A DNA stretch of 64,000 nt from JBAXQQ01 sp037131695 (GTDB lineage: Bacteria > Armatimonadota > Hebobacteria > CAIYQO01): NCBI GenBank assembly GCA_964638715.1, contig CAZWZF010000004.1:1-64000 (forward strand). Direction: 5' to 3'. Numbering within the stretch: position 1 is the stretch's first letter; each line of letters starts with the position of its first letter. Below the pieces are notes generated by a model. The model searched no databases. It saw nothing but the letters and a program-made list of their open reading frames with translations, and was not told the DNA's origin. The position numbers and the translations under genes are program-made. Shown here piece by piece: positions 31,364 to 40,871 of this stretch.

Positions 31364-32734
31364 ATGAACACAAGAGAAATATACAATAACCTTTTTTATA
31401 TTGAATCTTTAGGTTGCGCAAAAAATAAAGTAGATGCTGAATTAATATCAGGCATTATGATGCAAAATGGTTGGGTAATGACCCCTGACGCAGAAATTGC
31501 AAAATGTATTATTATAAATACCTGTTCTTTTCTTGAATCGTCCCGGGATGAAGCTTCCAATGTAATTGAATATTATTCCGAAATTAAGAAAAGAATTAAT
31601 TGCAAATTAATTATTACCGGATGTCTGCCAGAACGCGATAATGAACATATCTTATCACGCTTTCCAATGATTGATGCAATTATTGGGATAAATGGCTACA
31701 GTAACATCCACAATTTTGCAGGAAAAATAAGTGATGAAGACATCGAGTATATCCCAGACTTTTCTGGTGAATATAATAAGGAACAATATATCACACGACC
31801 TTTAAGCAGTGGCCATGGTTGGGCATATCTTAAAATCGCAGATGGATGCGATAATTGCTGCACATATTGTGCAATTCCGGGAATCCGTGGAAAATATCAT
31901 TCGCGGCCATTACAGGATGTTATTGACGAAGCAAAAAGCTTAGTAAACGATAGAAACGTAAAAGAGATAATATTAATTGCTCAAGATACCAGCAATTATG
32001 GGATAGACACTACAGGATTGCAGCAACTCTCAATTTTATTAGATGAATTGGAAAACATTCCAAATCTGCAGTGGATCAGGATAATGTATACACATCCTGC
32101 GCATGTGTCTGGCGAAATTATTGCAGCTATGTCGAGAAACAAAAAAGTTCTACCGTATATAGATATGCCATTACAACATATCTCTGAACGAATTTTGTCG
32201 GATATGAACCGAAAAATATCGAAAGACGAAACAATTAAGTTAATTCAAAAACTTAAAACTTTAATTCCAGATATAACCATCAGAACAACATTTATAGTCG
32301 GTTTTCCGGGTGAGACAGCAGAAGAATTTGATGAGTTATATGATTTTATTAAGGATATGAAATTCCCGCGTTTAGGAGTCTTTAGATATTCTGCTGAGCC
32401 TGGCACCCCGGCTTATTCTATGAAAAATCAAGTAAATTCCGAAATATCCGAAGAAAGATTTAATGCAATTATGGAACTCCAGCAAAAGATCACTAAAAAC
32501 TGGGCTAATAAACTTATTGGGAAAGAGTTGGATATAATTCTTGATACGCCATCAGAAGAAGAACTTTATCCAGGATATAGATATTCTGGAAGATCAATAC
32601 ATGATTCACCCGATGTAGATGGACTGGTTGTATTAAGAAATATTGCAGGATATTCACCCGGTGATATTATAAAAGTTAAAATTAATAAGAATTTCATTTA
32701 TGATATTGGTGGATATATCATAAATCCTCGCTAA
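31364..32734 (+). CDS. rimO: Ribosomal protein uS12 methylthiotransferase RimO
   Basis: Radical-SAM enzyme that adds a methylthio group to an Asp of ribosomal protein S12. 456 residues with all three parts: UPF0004 domain (SLGCAKNKVDAE, INTCSF, ITGCLPERD; cysteines of the auxiliary 4Fe-4S cluster), radical SAM core (ADGCDNCCTYCAIPGIRGK with CxxxCxxC, then GFPGET) and a C-terminal TRAM region (about 385-456). SLGC-KN-VD and the IPxIRG form favour RimO over MiaB. hflX follows 29 bases downstream. Confidence 0.95.
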   Translation: MNTREIYNNLFYIESLGCAKNKVDAELISGIMMQNGWVMTPDAEIAKCIIINTCSFLESSRDEASNVIEYYSEIKKRINCKLIITGCLPERDNEHILSRFPMIDAIIGINGYSNIHNFAGKISDEDIEYIPDFSGEYNKEQYITRPLSSGHGWAYLKIADGCDNCCTYCAIPGIRGKYHSRPLQDVIDEAKSLVNDRNVKEIILIAQDTSNYGIDTTGLQQLSILLDELENIPNLQWIRIMYTHPAHVSGEIIAAMSRNKKVLPYIDMPLQHISERILSDMNRKISKDETIKLIQKLKTLIPDITIRTTFIVGFPGETAEEFDELYDFIKDMKFPRLGVFRYSAEPGTPAYSMKNQVNSEISEERFNAIMELQQKITKNWANKLIGKELDIILDTPSEEELYPGYRYSGRSIHDSPDVDGLVVLRNIAGYSPGDIIKVKINKNFIYDIGGYIINPR

Positions 32735-32763
32735 TAGAAGCGATTTTTGATAAAATATATAAG

Positions 32764-34038
32764 ATGAGTAAAAAGATACACGATATAGAACCTATGCCAT
32801 TAGAAATACAAAATGTTGTTCTGGCAGCAATAGAATTTTATGATACAGACTGGGAAGAATCATTAGCAGAATTAGAAAGATTAGCTGAAACTGCGAATGG
32901 TAAAGTTACAGGTGTAATCACTCAAAAACGAGATAAGCCTGATGTTGCTACTTTCTTTGGCAAAGGAAAAATAGAAGAAATTAAAGAGTTGATGGTTCGT
33001 ACCGATGCAGAAATTTTAGTTATTGACGGTGAAATTTCTCCATCACAACAGCGAAATATACAAAAAGCAATTGATGTTCAAGTAATTGATCGAACAGGTT
33101 TAATTTTAGATATTTTTGCACGTCGCGCACATACTGCCGAAGGCAAACTGCAAGTTGAATTGGCACAATTAGAATATCTACTGCCAAGGCTTGCTAATAT
33201 GTGGTCACACTTAGAGAGAATTCGCGGTGGTATCGGCTTGCGTGGTCCTGGTGAAACTCAAATTGAAACAGACAGACGATTAGTTCGTGATAAAATATCA
33301 ATGCTTGAAAAAAAAGTGGATGAGATTAAACACCGGCGTAGAATCCAAAGAAATCAACGCGCGCAATCACAAATCCCACTCGTCAGTCTGGTCGGATACA
33401 CAAACTCGGGGAAATCAACTCTTTTAAATGCTTTATCACAAGCCGGTGTGTTTGTTGAAGATAAGTTATTTGCAACCCTTGATCCTACCACACGTGATGT
33501 TACTTTTCCGAATGGTGCTCGTGCACTCGTAAGTGACACCGTTGGGTTTATCAGAAATCTTCCTACTCAATTAGTGGCAGCTTTTCGCGCCACACTTGAA
33601 GAAACATCAAATGCAGATATTATAATTCATGTAATTGATGCTGCTAATGTTAATTGGATGGAACAAGTAGAAACTGTTGATAAAATTTTAAATGACCTGG
33701 AATCAAGCAATAAACCGATGTTAATGACATTTAATAAAATCGATATTGTTGATGACATTGAACTTTTGCATAATCTCGCATCACGTTTTCCCAATAAGGT
33801 ATTTATAGCTGCAGGCAAAGGACAAGGATTGCACGAACTTGGCGATGCAATTATGAATATGTTAAGAGCGTCTTGGGTTGAGATAGATAATGAAATTCCT
33901 ATGAAAGAATCAATCTTATCTGCAGAACTTCATGGTCGCGGCGAAGTAATCGAGGTGGAATATAAAGAAAATACGATTTACTTGCGAGGGCGTGCTCCGG
34001 CGGATTTAGCGTCAAGGATAAAAGCAAACTCAATTTAA
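32764..34038 (+). CDS. hflX: Ribosome-associated GTPase HflX
   Basis: 424 residues. The N-terminal HflX domain contains FFGKGKIEEI, VIDGEISPSQQRN, the DIFARRAHTAEGKLQVELAQLEYLLPR block (split here by rough position 125-150) and GPGETQIETDRR, then a coiled coil. The G domain has G1 GYTNSGKST, G2 DPTTR, G3 DTVGF and G4 NKID. HflX splits or rescues ribosomes under stress. No Shine-Dalgarno is seen. TAAAAT lies at -13 to -8, so the gene may also have a leaderless promoter besides read-through from rimO. Confidence 0.96.
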   Translation: MSKKIHDIEPMPLEIQNVVLAAIEFYDTDWEESLAELERLAETANGKVTGVITQKRDKPDVATFFGKGKIEEIKELMVRTDAEILVIDGEISPSQQRNIQKAIDVQVIDRTGLILDIFARRAHTAEGKLQVELAQLEYLLPRLANMWSHLERIRGGIGLRGPGETQIETDRRLVRDKISMLEKKVDEIKHRRRIQRNQRAQSQIPLVSLVGYTNSGKSTLLNALSQAGVFVEDKLFATLDPTTRDVTFPNGARALVSDTVGFIRNLPTQLVAAFRATLEETSNADIIIHVIDAANVNWMEQVETVDKILNDLESSNKPMLMTFNKIDIVDDIELLHNLASRFPNKVFIAAGKGQGLHELGDAIMNMLRASWVEIDNEIPMKESILSAELHGRGEVIEVEYKENTIYLRGRAPADLASRIKANSI

Positions 34039-34073
34039 AATGATACATCTGTGAGTTCAACTGTTTATAATCA

Positions 34074-35243
34074 TTATTTCTCAGCGATAAAACTGTAAAT
34101 CGCATAATCTGTATCTGCAAAAAACGGTATATAAAAGGAAAACTTATAACTTAATGTATTCTTATCAGTATTTATACTGCAGAATAAATTGCAAAATGTA
34201 CCCGAATAACCTGAAGCATTTAAACCAGGCATCTGGTCAGAAGATATTGAATCTGAAGAAATAACCTTGGGCACAATAAAATTCGTTCCATATATATTTC
34301 CTTTATATGCTTTGCCATCTAATTCCGGCATTGATATATAAAATTTAGAAATGTCAGATGAAACTAATAACTTTTTAATTGTATTATCAGGATTGTAAAC
34401 AAAATTTTCATGATTACCCCATATGATCACAGGAATCGGCGGAAGACTATTAATAATCAATAAATTATTCTTATCGGATTTAACACTGATTATATTAACA
34501 TTTCCATTCCAGCTATATGAATAATGATAAATGCTTTTGGAACTTTTTACTTTTATCTTCACATCGCGTGTTTTATAAAGCAAAGGGATTTTTAATTGGT
34601 TAACTATTTTCACTTTGCCATTAATCTTGTATTCTAATGAAGATGAATCATCAGTAAAAAATGCAATATTAAACTCATCATCTGGAACTTTCGAAAAGAA
34701 TACTTCACCAGATTTATTTCTAATAAATGAAGGCACGAAAATTTTTGTTAAAGATTTTTCTAATATACTATTTCCAAAACTCAAATAATCCGAAATTGAT
34801 TTCGCTTTATATTCCAGATGTGAAACAACACCACGAATTTTTGGAGGATATATTTTGGAGTTTTTACTGTTTGTATAACTAACAGATGTTGTCTGAAGTT
34901 TTGGCAATACAATTTCGGCTACTTTCCCACCATTACCATTTTCTAATTTAACTTCCTTTAAAATAGTATTTCTAAATATCTCACTTCCATATTCAATAGA
35001 TACTCTTATCAAATTTGTATTTTCCGGGCATTCTTTTAAAAGAATATTGCCATCTTCACTTAATTCTGGTATCTCGATTTCTCGTTTATTCTGATACCCT
35101 ACTCTTACATCTCTTACTATCTCAGCCGCATTTGAATTATCAGCATATCTAACTTTTAACAACACCCCACTTATTTCAGTTGATGGTTGAGAAAAAATAG
35201 ATAAAATGAAAAATACGAATACGGCAAAAACAACAAACTTCAT
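34074..35243 (-). CDS. Unknown secreted protein coupled to hisB
   Basis: 389 residues I do not recognise. A signal peptide (KFVVFAVFVFFILSIFS) is followed by a beta-rich sequence with many Ser, Asn and Lys; residues 20-110 could be a transthyretin/Ig-like domain. No Cys-rich motif, lipobox or FlgD-like tail is visible. Its ATG overlaps the hisB stop by one base (TAATG), so it is translated in the hisD-hisB operon. That coupling is odd, since nothing in it suggests histidine metabolism. Confidence 0.75.
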   Translation of the reverse strand: MKFVVFAVFVFFILSIFSQPSTEISGVLLKVRYADNSNAAEIVRDVRVGYQNKREIEIPELSEDGNILLKECPENTNLIRVSIEYGSEIFRNTILKEVKLENGNGGKVAEIVLPKLQTTSVSYTNSKNSKIYPPKIRGVVSHLEYKAKSISDYLSFGNSILEKSLTKIFVPSFIRNKSGEVFFSKVPDDEFNIAFFTDDSSSLEYKINGKVKIVNQLKIPLLYKTRDVKIKVKSSKSIYHYSYSWNGNVNIISVKSDKNNLLIINSLPPIPVIIWGNHENFVYNPDNTIKKLLVSSDISKFYISMPELDGKAYKGNIYGTNFIVPKVISSDSISSDQMPGLNASGYSGTFCNLFCSINTDKNTLSYKFSFYIPFFADTDYAIYSFIAEK

Positions 35244-35827
35244 TATAAGATGCCTTTTGTACTCGGTATTCCTTTCTCTCGAGGATCATCAGATAATGCT
35301 TCGCGCAATGCTCTGGCACATGCCTTAAATGCTGCTTCAACAATATGATGAGTGTTTGTCCCACTTAACATTTTAATATGTAAAGTTAATCCGCCATTTA
35401 TTGCAAGAGCACGGAAAAAATCTTCGGCTAATTCAGAATCCCAGTCACCGACTTTCGGTTGTGGCATAACTACATCCCAAACAAAAAAAGGCCTACCGCT
35501 ACAATCAACAGCAGCAATCATTAGTGTTTCATCCATTGGCAGTATTATATCGCCATAACGCTTGATACCTTTTTTATCACCTATTGCTGAATGAATTGCC
35601 ATACCTAAAGCTATGCCTAAATCTTCAGTTAAGTGATGTGAATCGATATGCAAATCACCATTCGCCTCAATTTTCAAGTCACAACCGCTATGCTTGGAAA
35701 AAAGTTCCAGCATGTGATCCATAAAACTGATGCCAGTTTTAATGGCTGCTTTCCCATTACCATCAAGATTTATTTCTAAATTAATCTTTGTCTCATTTGT
35801 ATTACGAACAACATTAGCTTGTCTCAT
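35243..35827 (-). CDS. hisB: Imidazoleglycerol-phosphate dehydratase HisB (monofunctional)
   Basis: Dehydrates imidazoleglycerol phosphate in histidine biosynthesis. 194 residues, the usual length without the N-terminal phosphatase domain. The Mn-binding signatures are DHML..FSKHSG, DLHIDSHHLTEDLGIALG and NTHHIVEAAFKACARAL. AAGGGG lies ahead of the ATG and overlaps the end of hisD. A separate histidinol-phosphatase would be needed and is not obvious in this window. Confidence 0.96.
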   Translation of the reverse strand: MRQANVVRNTNETKINLEINLDGNGKAAIKTGISFMDHMLELFSKHSGCDLKIEANGDLHIDSHHLTEDLGIALGMAIHSAIGDKKGIKRYGDIILPMDETLMIAAVDCSGRPFFVWDVVMPQPKVGDWDSELAEDFFRALAINGGLTLHIKMLSGTNTHHIVEAAFKACARALREALSDDPREKGIPSTKGIL

Positions 35828-35835
35828 AATATTAC

Positions 35836-37128
35836 TTACCCCTTTTTTGATCTTATTTTTATTGAATTAGCATGACCTTCTAATCCTTCATGTTCTGCAA
35901 AAGTTATTATCATCGATTTATGATAATTCAACCATTCTGGAGTAACACGAATAAGTGATGAACGTTTAAGAAAATCTGTAACACCAATCCCACTATTAAA
36001 TCTTGCTGTTCTACCAGTAGGCAATATATGGCTTGGTCCTGCACAATAATCACCTATTGGAACCGGTGTGTAGCCGCCTAATAATATCGAGCCAGCATGT
36101 TTAATCATAGGCAATAAATTTTCAAAATCTTCAACAGCTAACTCAAGATGCTCAGCAGCAAGTAAATTTGCCATTTCTGCGGATTCAGCCATATCGGAAG
36201 TTATAATTATCGCTCCACGATCATTTAATGCTTTGCCTAAATAGACTCCGCGACCAGACTCTTTTAATAAATTATTAACTGCATCCATTACCATTTTTGC
36301 ATATTCTTCATTAGTGGTAATTAAAATAGATTGTGAATCTTCACCATGTTCTGATTGACTTACCAAATCAGCGGCAACCCATTCAGCCGGAACGGTACCA
36401 TCAGCGATAATTACTACTTCGCTAGGACCATATAAACCATCTACACCGACATCACCGTAAAGAGCCTTTTTAGCCATTGTGCCATATATATTTGCCGGGC
36501 CTACGACTTTATCTACTTTGGGAAAAGTTTCAGTTCCATACGCCATCGCTGCCATTGCAACTGCTCCACCTAATTTATATATTTCTGTAATTCCCAACAA
36601 GTTTGCCGCGGCTAACACACCAGCGGGCATTGTTCCATCCTCTCTGCATGGGCCAACTACTACTATTTTTTCTACATTCGCTACCTGTGCTGGTACAACA
36701 GACATCAGCAATGATGAGGGAATTGAAGCTTTTCGAGTAGGCACATAACATGCGGCACTATCCACAGGCGTGTGCCTTTGTCCTAAAAACATTCCCATTT
36801 CATATTCACCCATAAAATCTGTCGGTAATTGACTCTTATGATAACGCCGAATATTCTCAGCGGAAAATGTCATTGCGGTAATTAAATCTGTATCAACTTC
36901 ATTTAATGCGTTATGCAGTTCTACTTCAGATACTTTCAATTTATCGATAGTTGCATCCGGCCAATCAAACTTGCGGGTTAATTCCAGTATTCCGGCGTCA
37001 CCTTCATCGCGAACTTTCTTTACAATCCCTTCAACAATGTCTTGAACTTTATCAAGATCAGCCGCCAAAGGCATCAGGGATTTGTTTATATCAATCATTT
37101 TAATTTCAGATGTTTTAAATATTCTCAT
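35836..37128 (-). CDS. hisD: Histidinol dehydrogenase HisD
   Basis: Oxidises histidinol to histidine with 2 NAD; zinc enzyme. 430 residues, standard length. Seen: RKASIPSSLLMSVVPAQVANV, GGAVAMAAMAYGTET, DKVVGPANIYGTMAKK, GPSEVVIIAD, LLAAEHLEL and the zinc/active-site region DYCAGPSHILPT. Preceded by AAGGTAA that overlaps the stop of the amidohydrolase gene, consistent with one operon from pyrK to the 389-residue gene. Confidence 0.97.
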   Translation of the reverse strand: MRIFKTSEIKMIDINKSLMPLAADLDKVQDIVEGIVKKVRDEGDAGILELTRKFDWPDATIDKLKVSEVELHNALNEVDTDLITAMTFSAENIRRYHKSQLPTDFMGEYEMGMFLGQRHTPVDSAACYVPTRKASIPSSLLMSVVPAQVANVEKIVVVGPCREDGTMPAGVLAAANLLGITEIYKLGGAVAMAAMAYGTETFPKVDKVVGPANIYGTMAKKALYGDVGVDGLYGPSEVVIIADGTVPAEWVAADLVSQSEHGEDSQSILITTNEEYAKMVMDAVNNLLKESGRGVYLGKALNDRGAIIITSDMAESAEMANLLAAEHLELAVEDFENLLPMIKHAGSILLGGYTPVPIGDYCAGPSHILPTGRTARFNSGIGVTDFLKRSSLIRVTPEWLNYHKSMIITFAEHEGLEGHANSIKIRSKKG

Positions 37129-37138
37129 TTAAATTACC

Positions 37139-37942
37139 TTATTTTAACTGCAATATTTTTCTGGCATTATTACCTGTTATTAATTGTATATTATCAACAC
37201 TTAAAGGTAAACTTTTGATTAACTTTAATTCTTCAGACTGATTCTTCCATGGAGAATCAGTGCCAAAAAGAATTTTATTTAAACCATGCTTCTTCATTAA
37301 TGCCGTTGATTTTTCTATTCCTATTTCTTCAATTGAAAAACACGTATCTAAATAAACATCAGTTCCAATAAGATACTTTTCTACTTCGTCCCACATCTGA
37401 TAGCCACCCATGTGAGCGGCTACAACTTTTAATTTATCATTCTTTTCCATTAAAGATAATAAACGTTGTGGTGTACAATGTATTTCGCCTGGCAACCCTA
37501 TATCTACTCCAGAATGAAACAATATAAATAATCCGGCATCAGCTATTACCTGGTACATCATGAAAACATTTTTATCATCAACAAAGAAATTCTGGTAATC
37601 AGGATGCATCTTTATTCCTTTTATATTATTCTTTGAAAGATAAGCAACTTCCTGCTTTATTTCATCAAAAGACATGCCGGGATGCATCGTACCAAGGCTA
37701 ATAATATTTTTACATTCATTAGATAATTCAACACCCCATTTGTTTATTTTTTTAACTTGCTCAACTCTTGTTGCAATATTGGCTATTACAGAATAATCTA
37801 TTCCTGCTACCGCCATTGATTCGATTAATCCACTTGCAGTGGCATCAGTATGCGGATTTAATTTTGCACGTTCAGCCAGCACAGGCAAAGCGTTTTTTGC
37901 AACACTATCCGTAAATATATGAGCATGAAAATCTATTATCAT
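37139..37942 (-). CDS. Amidohydrolase-2 family TIM-barrel metalloenzyme
   Basis: 267 residues with metal ligands typical of the family: DFHAHIF near the N-terminus, GIKMHPDYQ, ILFHSGVD, VAAHMGGYQMW and LFGTDSPW. It belongs to the Amidohydro_2/ACMSD-like group (decarboxylases, lactonases, hydrolases); the specific reaction is unknown. It sits between pyrD and hisD. Classical dihydroorotase has a different layout, with a carboxylated lysine motif and greater length, so I do not call it PyrC. A link to histidinol-phosphate hydrolysis is a guess from context only. Confidence 0.82.
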   Translation of the reverse strand: MIIDFHAHIFTDSVAKNALPVLAERAKLNPHTDATASGLIESMAVAGIDYSVIANIATRVEQVKKINKWGVELSNECKNIISLGTMHPGMSFDEIKQEVAYLSKNNIKGIKMHPDYQNFFVDDKNVFMMYQVIADAGLFILFHSGVDIGLPGEIHCTPQRLLSLMEKNDKLKVVAAHMGGYQMWDEVEKYLIGTDVYLDTCFSIEEIGIEKSTALMKKHGLNKILFGTDSPWKNQSEELKLIKSLPLSVDNIQLITGNNARKILQLK

Positions 37943-37992
37943 TTACTTTCTCTGTTAATGTGCTGGAATTAATAATTATTAAACCATCTTCA

Positions 37993-38904
37993 TTAATTTG
38001 GAACAACTTTACCAATAATTTGACTAATATCATTTATACCCTTATTAATCAAATATCTCTCTAAACCTTCTATAATTTCTAAAGGAGCGTATGGATTATT
38101 AAACAATGCTGTCCCTACAGCGACAGCGGTTGCGCCTGCCAGTATCATTTCAACAGCATCGCGCCAATCAGATATCCCACCCATGCCAATTATCGGAAGC
38201 TTTGTTGAATTTCTCACTTGCCAAACCATTCGTATTGCAATTGGTTTTACCGCGGGCCCAGATAAACCACCGACATTATTAGCTAAAATCGGTTTTCTCG
38301 AATTTATATCAATTCGCATCCCTAATAACGTGTTAATCAACGATAAAGCATCAGCTCCACCTTGTTCAGCCGATTGAGCAATTGCGACAATATCAGTAAC
38401 ATTTGGTGATAATTTAACAATTAATGGTTGACGACAATTCTTTTTTACGACTGATGTTATTTGATGAACTGAATCACAATTAACACCAAACGCAACGCCC
38501 CCTTCTTTAACATTTGGACACGAGATATTTAATTCTACCAAATCAGTATCAGATTCAGATATTTTTTCCGCCATTCTAATATATTCTTCGATAGTATTTC
38601 CGGCAATATTTGCAATTACTACACATCCTTTATCTTTCAGCATGGGCAATTCTTCGCGAACAAACCAATCAACACCTGGATTCTGCAATCCTACGCTATT
38701 TAAAACCCCAGAAGGGGTTTCGGCGATTCGTGGCGGCGGATTGCCTAATCTCTCAGAAAGAGTTAATCCTTTAACACAAATAGCACCTAATTTTGAAATA
38801 TCGTAAAAATTACTATATTCTTTACCAAATCCATAAGTTCCTGATGCGGTAATTACCGGATTTTTTAATTTTACACCTGCAATATTGACGCCGAGATTAA
38901 TCAT
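37993..38904 (-). CDS. pyrD: Dihydroorotate dehydrogenase B, catalytic subunit PyrD
   Basis: FMN-dependent class 1B enzyme for pyrimidine synthesis. 303 residues from the ATG at 38904 (MINLGVNIAG), one base after the pyrK stop and with GAGGTGG upstream; longer readings run through pyrK. Signatures: NPVITASGTYGFG, GLTLSERLGNPPPRIAETPSGVLNSVGLQNPG, NISCPNVKEGG with the catalytic cysteine typical of 1B, KLSPNVTDI, INTLLGMRID and GMGGISDWRDAVEMILAGA. It pairs with the adjacent PyrK electron-transfer subunit. Confidence 0.96.
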   Translation of the reverse strand: MINLGVNIAGVKLKNPVITASGTYGFGKEYSNFYDISKLGAICVKGLTLSERLGNPPPRIAETPSGVLNSVGLQNPGVDWFVREELPMLKDKGCVVIANIAGNTIEEYIRMAEKISESDTDLVELNISCPNVKEGGVAFGVNCDSVHQITSVVKKNCRQPLIVKLSPNVTDIVAIAQSAEQGGADALSLINTLLGMRIDINSRKPILANNVGGLSGPAVKPIAIRMVWQVRNSTKLPIIGMGGISDWRDAVEMILAGATAVAVGTALFNNPYAPLEIIEGLERYLINKGINDISQIIGKVVPN

Positions 38905-38905
38905 C

Positions 38906-39673
38906 TTACCACACCACCTCTTCAGATTCATAAATTGGTCCATCTTTACATACAAATGAATGTGTTTCACTGCCATCTTTTTTATATGTACGGCATGCGC
39001 AAACAAGGCATGCCCCTACCCCGCATCCCATTCGTTCTTCCATTGATACCTGACAGCGAATATTATATTCTCGTGCAATCTCTGCAACTTTCTTCATCAT
39101 TAATTTCGGCCCGCATGTATAAATCATGTCAGATGTAGATGTTTTTAAATGCTCTTCTAATAAATTAGTAACCAATCCATGATAACCAGTACTGCCATCA
39201 TCAGTTGCGATATCAACTATTGCTCCATAATTCACAAAATCATCTATTAAAGTTATGTATGATTTATTTCGAAATCCTAAAAATACAGTTGGAGCCTTAT
39301 AAGTTTTACATGTTGCTAACAAAGGATAGATACCAATACCACCACCGACAAATATAGCTCTTTTATCAGAAGGCAATATTTCAAATCCTTTTCCAAGTGG
39401 ACCTAATATATCCAGAGTATCACCTATTTTTACTGTAGACAGCCATTCAGTGCCATCACCACGCACGTCAAATAAAAAACGAACAATACTATCGCAATTT
39501 ATATCACAAATGCTAATCGGTCGTCTTAAAATGTAATTTCCGCATTTAACATGTAAAAATTGACCGGGATGAGAGTTTTTTGCTAATTCTGGTGAATTAA
39601 TTTTAATGTCAAAAATACCCTGTGCAACTGTTTTTTTCTCAATTACAGGACATAAAGCAACTATGGGGTTCAT
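38906..39673 (-). CDS. pyrK: Dihydroorotate dehydrogenase B, electron transfer subunit PyrK
   Basis: FAD/2Fe-2S subunit that passes electrons from PyrD to NAD. Start ATG 39673 (MNPIVALCPV) with a strong AGAGGTGA; 255 residues. FAD-binding RRPISICDI, NAD-binding GGGIGIYPLLA and TCGPKLMM, and the C-terminal 2Fe-2S cysteines MEERMGCGVGACLVCACR plus a later FVCKDGP are all present. First gene of the pyrK-pyrD-amidohydrolase-hisD-hisB operon. Confidence 0.95.
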   Translation of the reverse strand: MNPIVALCPVIEKKTVAQGIFDIKINSPELAKNSHPGQFLHVKCGNYILRRPISICDINCDSIVRFLFDVRGDGTEWLSTVKIGDTLDILGPLGKGFEILPSDKRAIFVGGGIGIYPLLATCKTYKAPTVFLGFRNKSYITLIDDFVNYGAIVDIATDDGSTGYHGLVTNLLEEHLKTSTSDMIYTCGPKLMMKKVAEIAREYNIRCQVSMEERMGCGVGACLVCACRTYKKDGSETHSFVCKDGPIYESEEVVW

Positions 39674-39818
39674 TTTTATATTCACCTCTTTATATTTTTT
39701 CGCTATAATGTATATCATAACCTGCAAAAATGCAGTGCAAATTAAATTTACTTGACTAAAGGTATGAAATTTGTGGTAAATTTAAATGTAAGAAAAATTA
39801 TCGCGAAGTCAGGTGATT

Positions 39819-40871
39819 ATGTCAGACGAATTAGCCAAAAAAATATTAGTTGAAGTAACGCGTTGTGTTAACGATAGAAATTGGGACTTAGCCGTTAACG
39901 CTTTTGAGCGTTTAGCGCGTATACGTCCTCTTGACCCCAAAGTCATTTATAATAAAGGCGTGGCATATACCAGATTATTGCGTTTTTCTGAAGCAAAAGC
40001 AGATTTTGTTCGCGCTATCGAATTAGAAAATAATTATCCATTAGCACGTAATAGCTATCGCGAAATATGTATTGAATTATCAGAAATACCAAATCCTTTG
40101 TTGATGCCCACTGAAGAGCCTGTAAAAGTGGTTGAAAACGAAATTCCTGTTATACAAGAATCAGAAATACCACCTGTAATCCCAATTGTTGAAGAACCTG
40201 CTGTAGAAAATATACCTGCTGTAGAAAATGATACAGCAGTAATTGATTGGGATAAATTTGAAGAATCTGGTGCAATTACTATTGGCTCACCAACAACAAA
40301 TAATGAACCTTATGTGGAAAATACACCTGCTCTTGAAATACCACAAGTAATGATCCCTACAGAACCAGAATTTAATATTTTTGATGATGGTGGTATTGGA
40401 ACATCCAATTCAATAGCAAGTTTTGAGGGTGAATCATCGTTTATTTTCAATAATGAAGATGATGACGTAATAATTGACAAAAAAGAGCCAATTAATGACT
40501 TCGTTATCTCAACAAGTAATGGGATATCATTTGATTTAAATGATGATGATCTTGCAACTCCAGAACCTGAAGAATTTAAAACACCACTTGAAACTAATAA
40601 TCTTGATTTTCTGCCTTCAGAAAATGAATTAACCAGTTCTATTCCCTTTAATCCAAATATACCAGAACCTGAAGAATTCGATTTTAAAACGCCACTGGAA
40701 ACAGTCAATTTAGATTTCATCCCTATAGCACCGGAAAAAACTAAAAAAGAACCCTTAATAACACCATTTCAATTTGAAGAAGCACCTGCACCCTTACAAA
40801 TTAATGATAATGATGATGACGACGATAATGAAGGAAAAGGAAGAAAAATCATATTTGATTTGGATGCTTAG
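39819..40871 (+). CDS. TPR protein with long acidic, proline-rich disordered tail
   Basis: About 350 residues. Residues 1-85 form TPR-like helices (WDLAVNAFERLARIRPLDPK, NKGVAYTRLLRFSEAKADF). The rest is low-complexity, rich in Glu, Pro, Asp and Asn, and ends in a poly-Asp stretch before GKGRKIIFDLDA. A motif is duplicated inside the tail: EPEEF-KTPLET-NLDF-P occurs near residues 250 and 285. AGGTGA overlaps the start, so the ATG at 39819 or a GTG six bases earlier is possible. The function is unknown, perhaps a protein-interaction hub. It is convergent with surE, overlapping by 4 bases. Confidence 0.75.
   Translation: MSDELAKKILVEVTRCVNDRNWDLAVNAFERLARIRPLDPKVIYNKGVAYTRLLRFSEAKADFVRAIELENNYPLARNSYREICIELSEIPNPLLMPTEEPVKVVENEIPVIQESEIPPVIPIVEEPAVENIPAVENDTAVIDWDKFEESGAITIGSPTTNNEPYVENTPALEIPQVMIPTEPEFNIFDDGGIGTSNSIASFEGESSFIFNNEDDDVIIDKKEPINDFVISTSNGISFDLNDDDLATPEPEEFKTPLETNNLDFLPSENELTSSIPFNPNIPEPEEFDFKTPLETVNLDFIPIAPEKTKKEPLITPFQFEEAPAPLQINDNDDDDDNEGKGRKIIFDLDA

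Noticed and set aside
37139..37942. Dihydroorotase (PyrC) next to pyrD
   Set aside because: It is too short and lacks the carboxylated-lysine layout; the motifs fit the Amidohydro_2 group instead.
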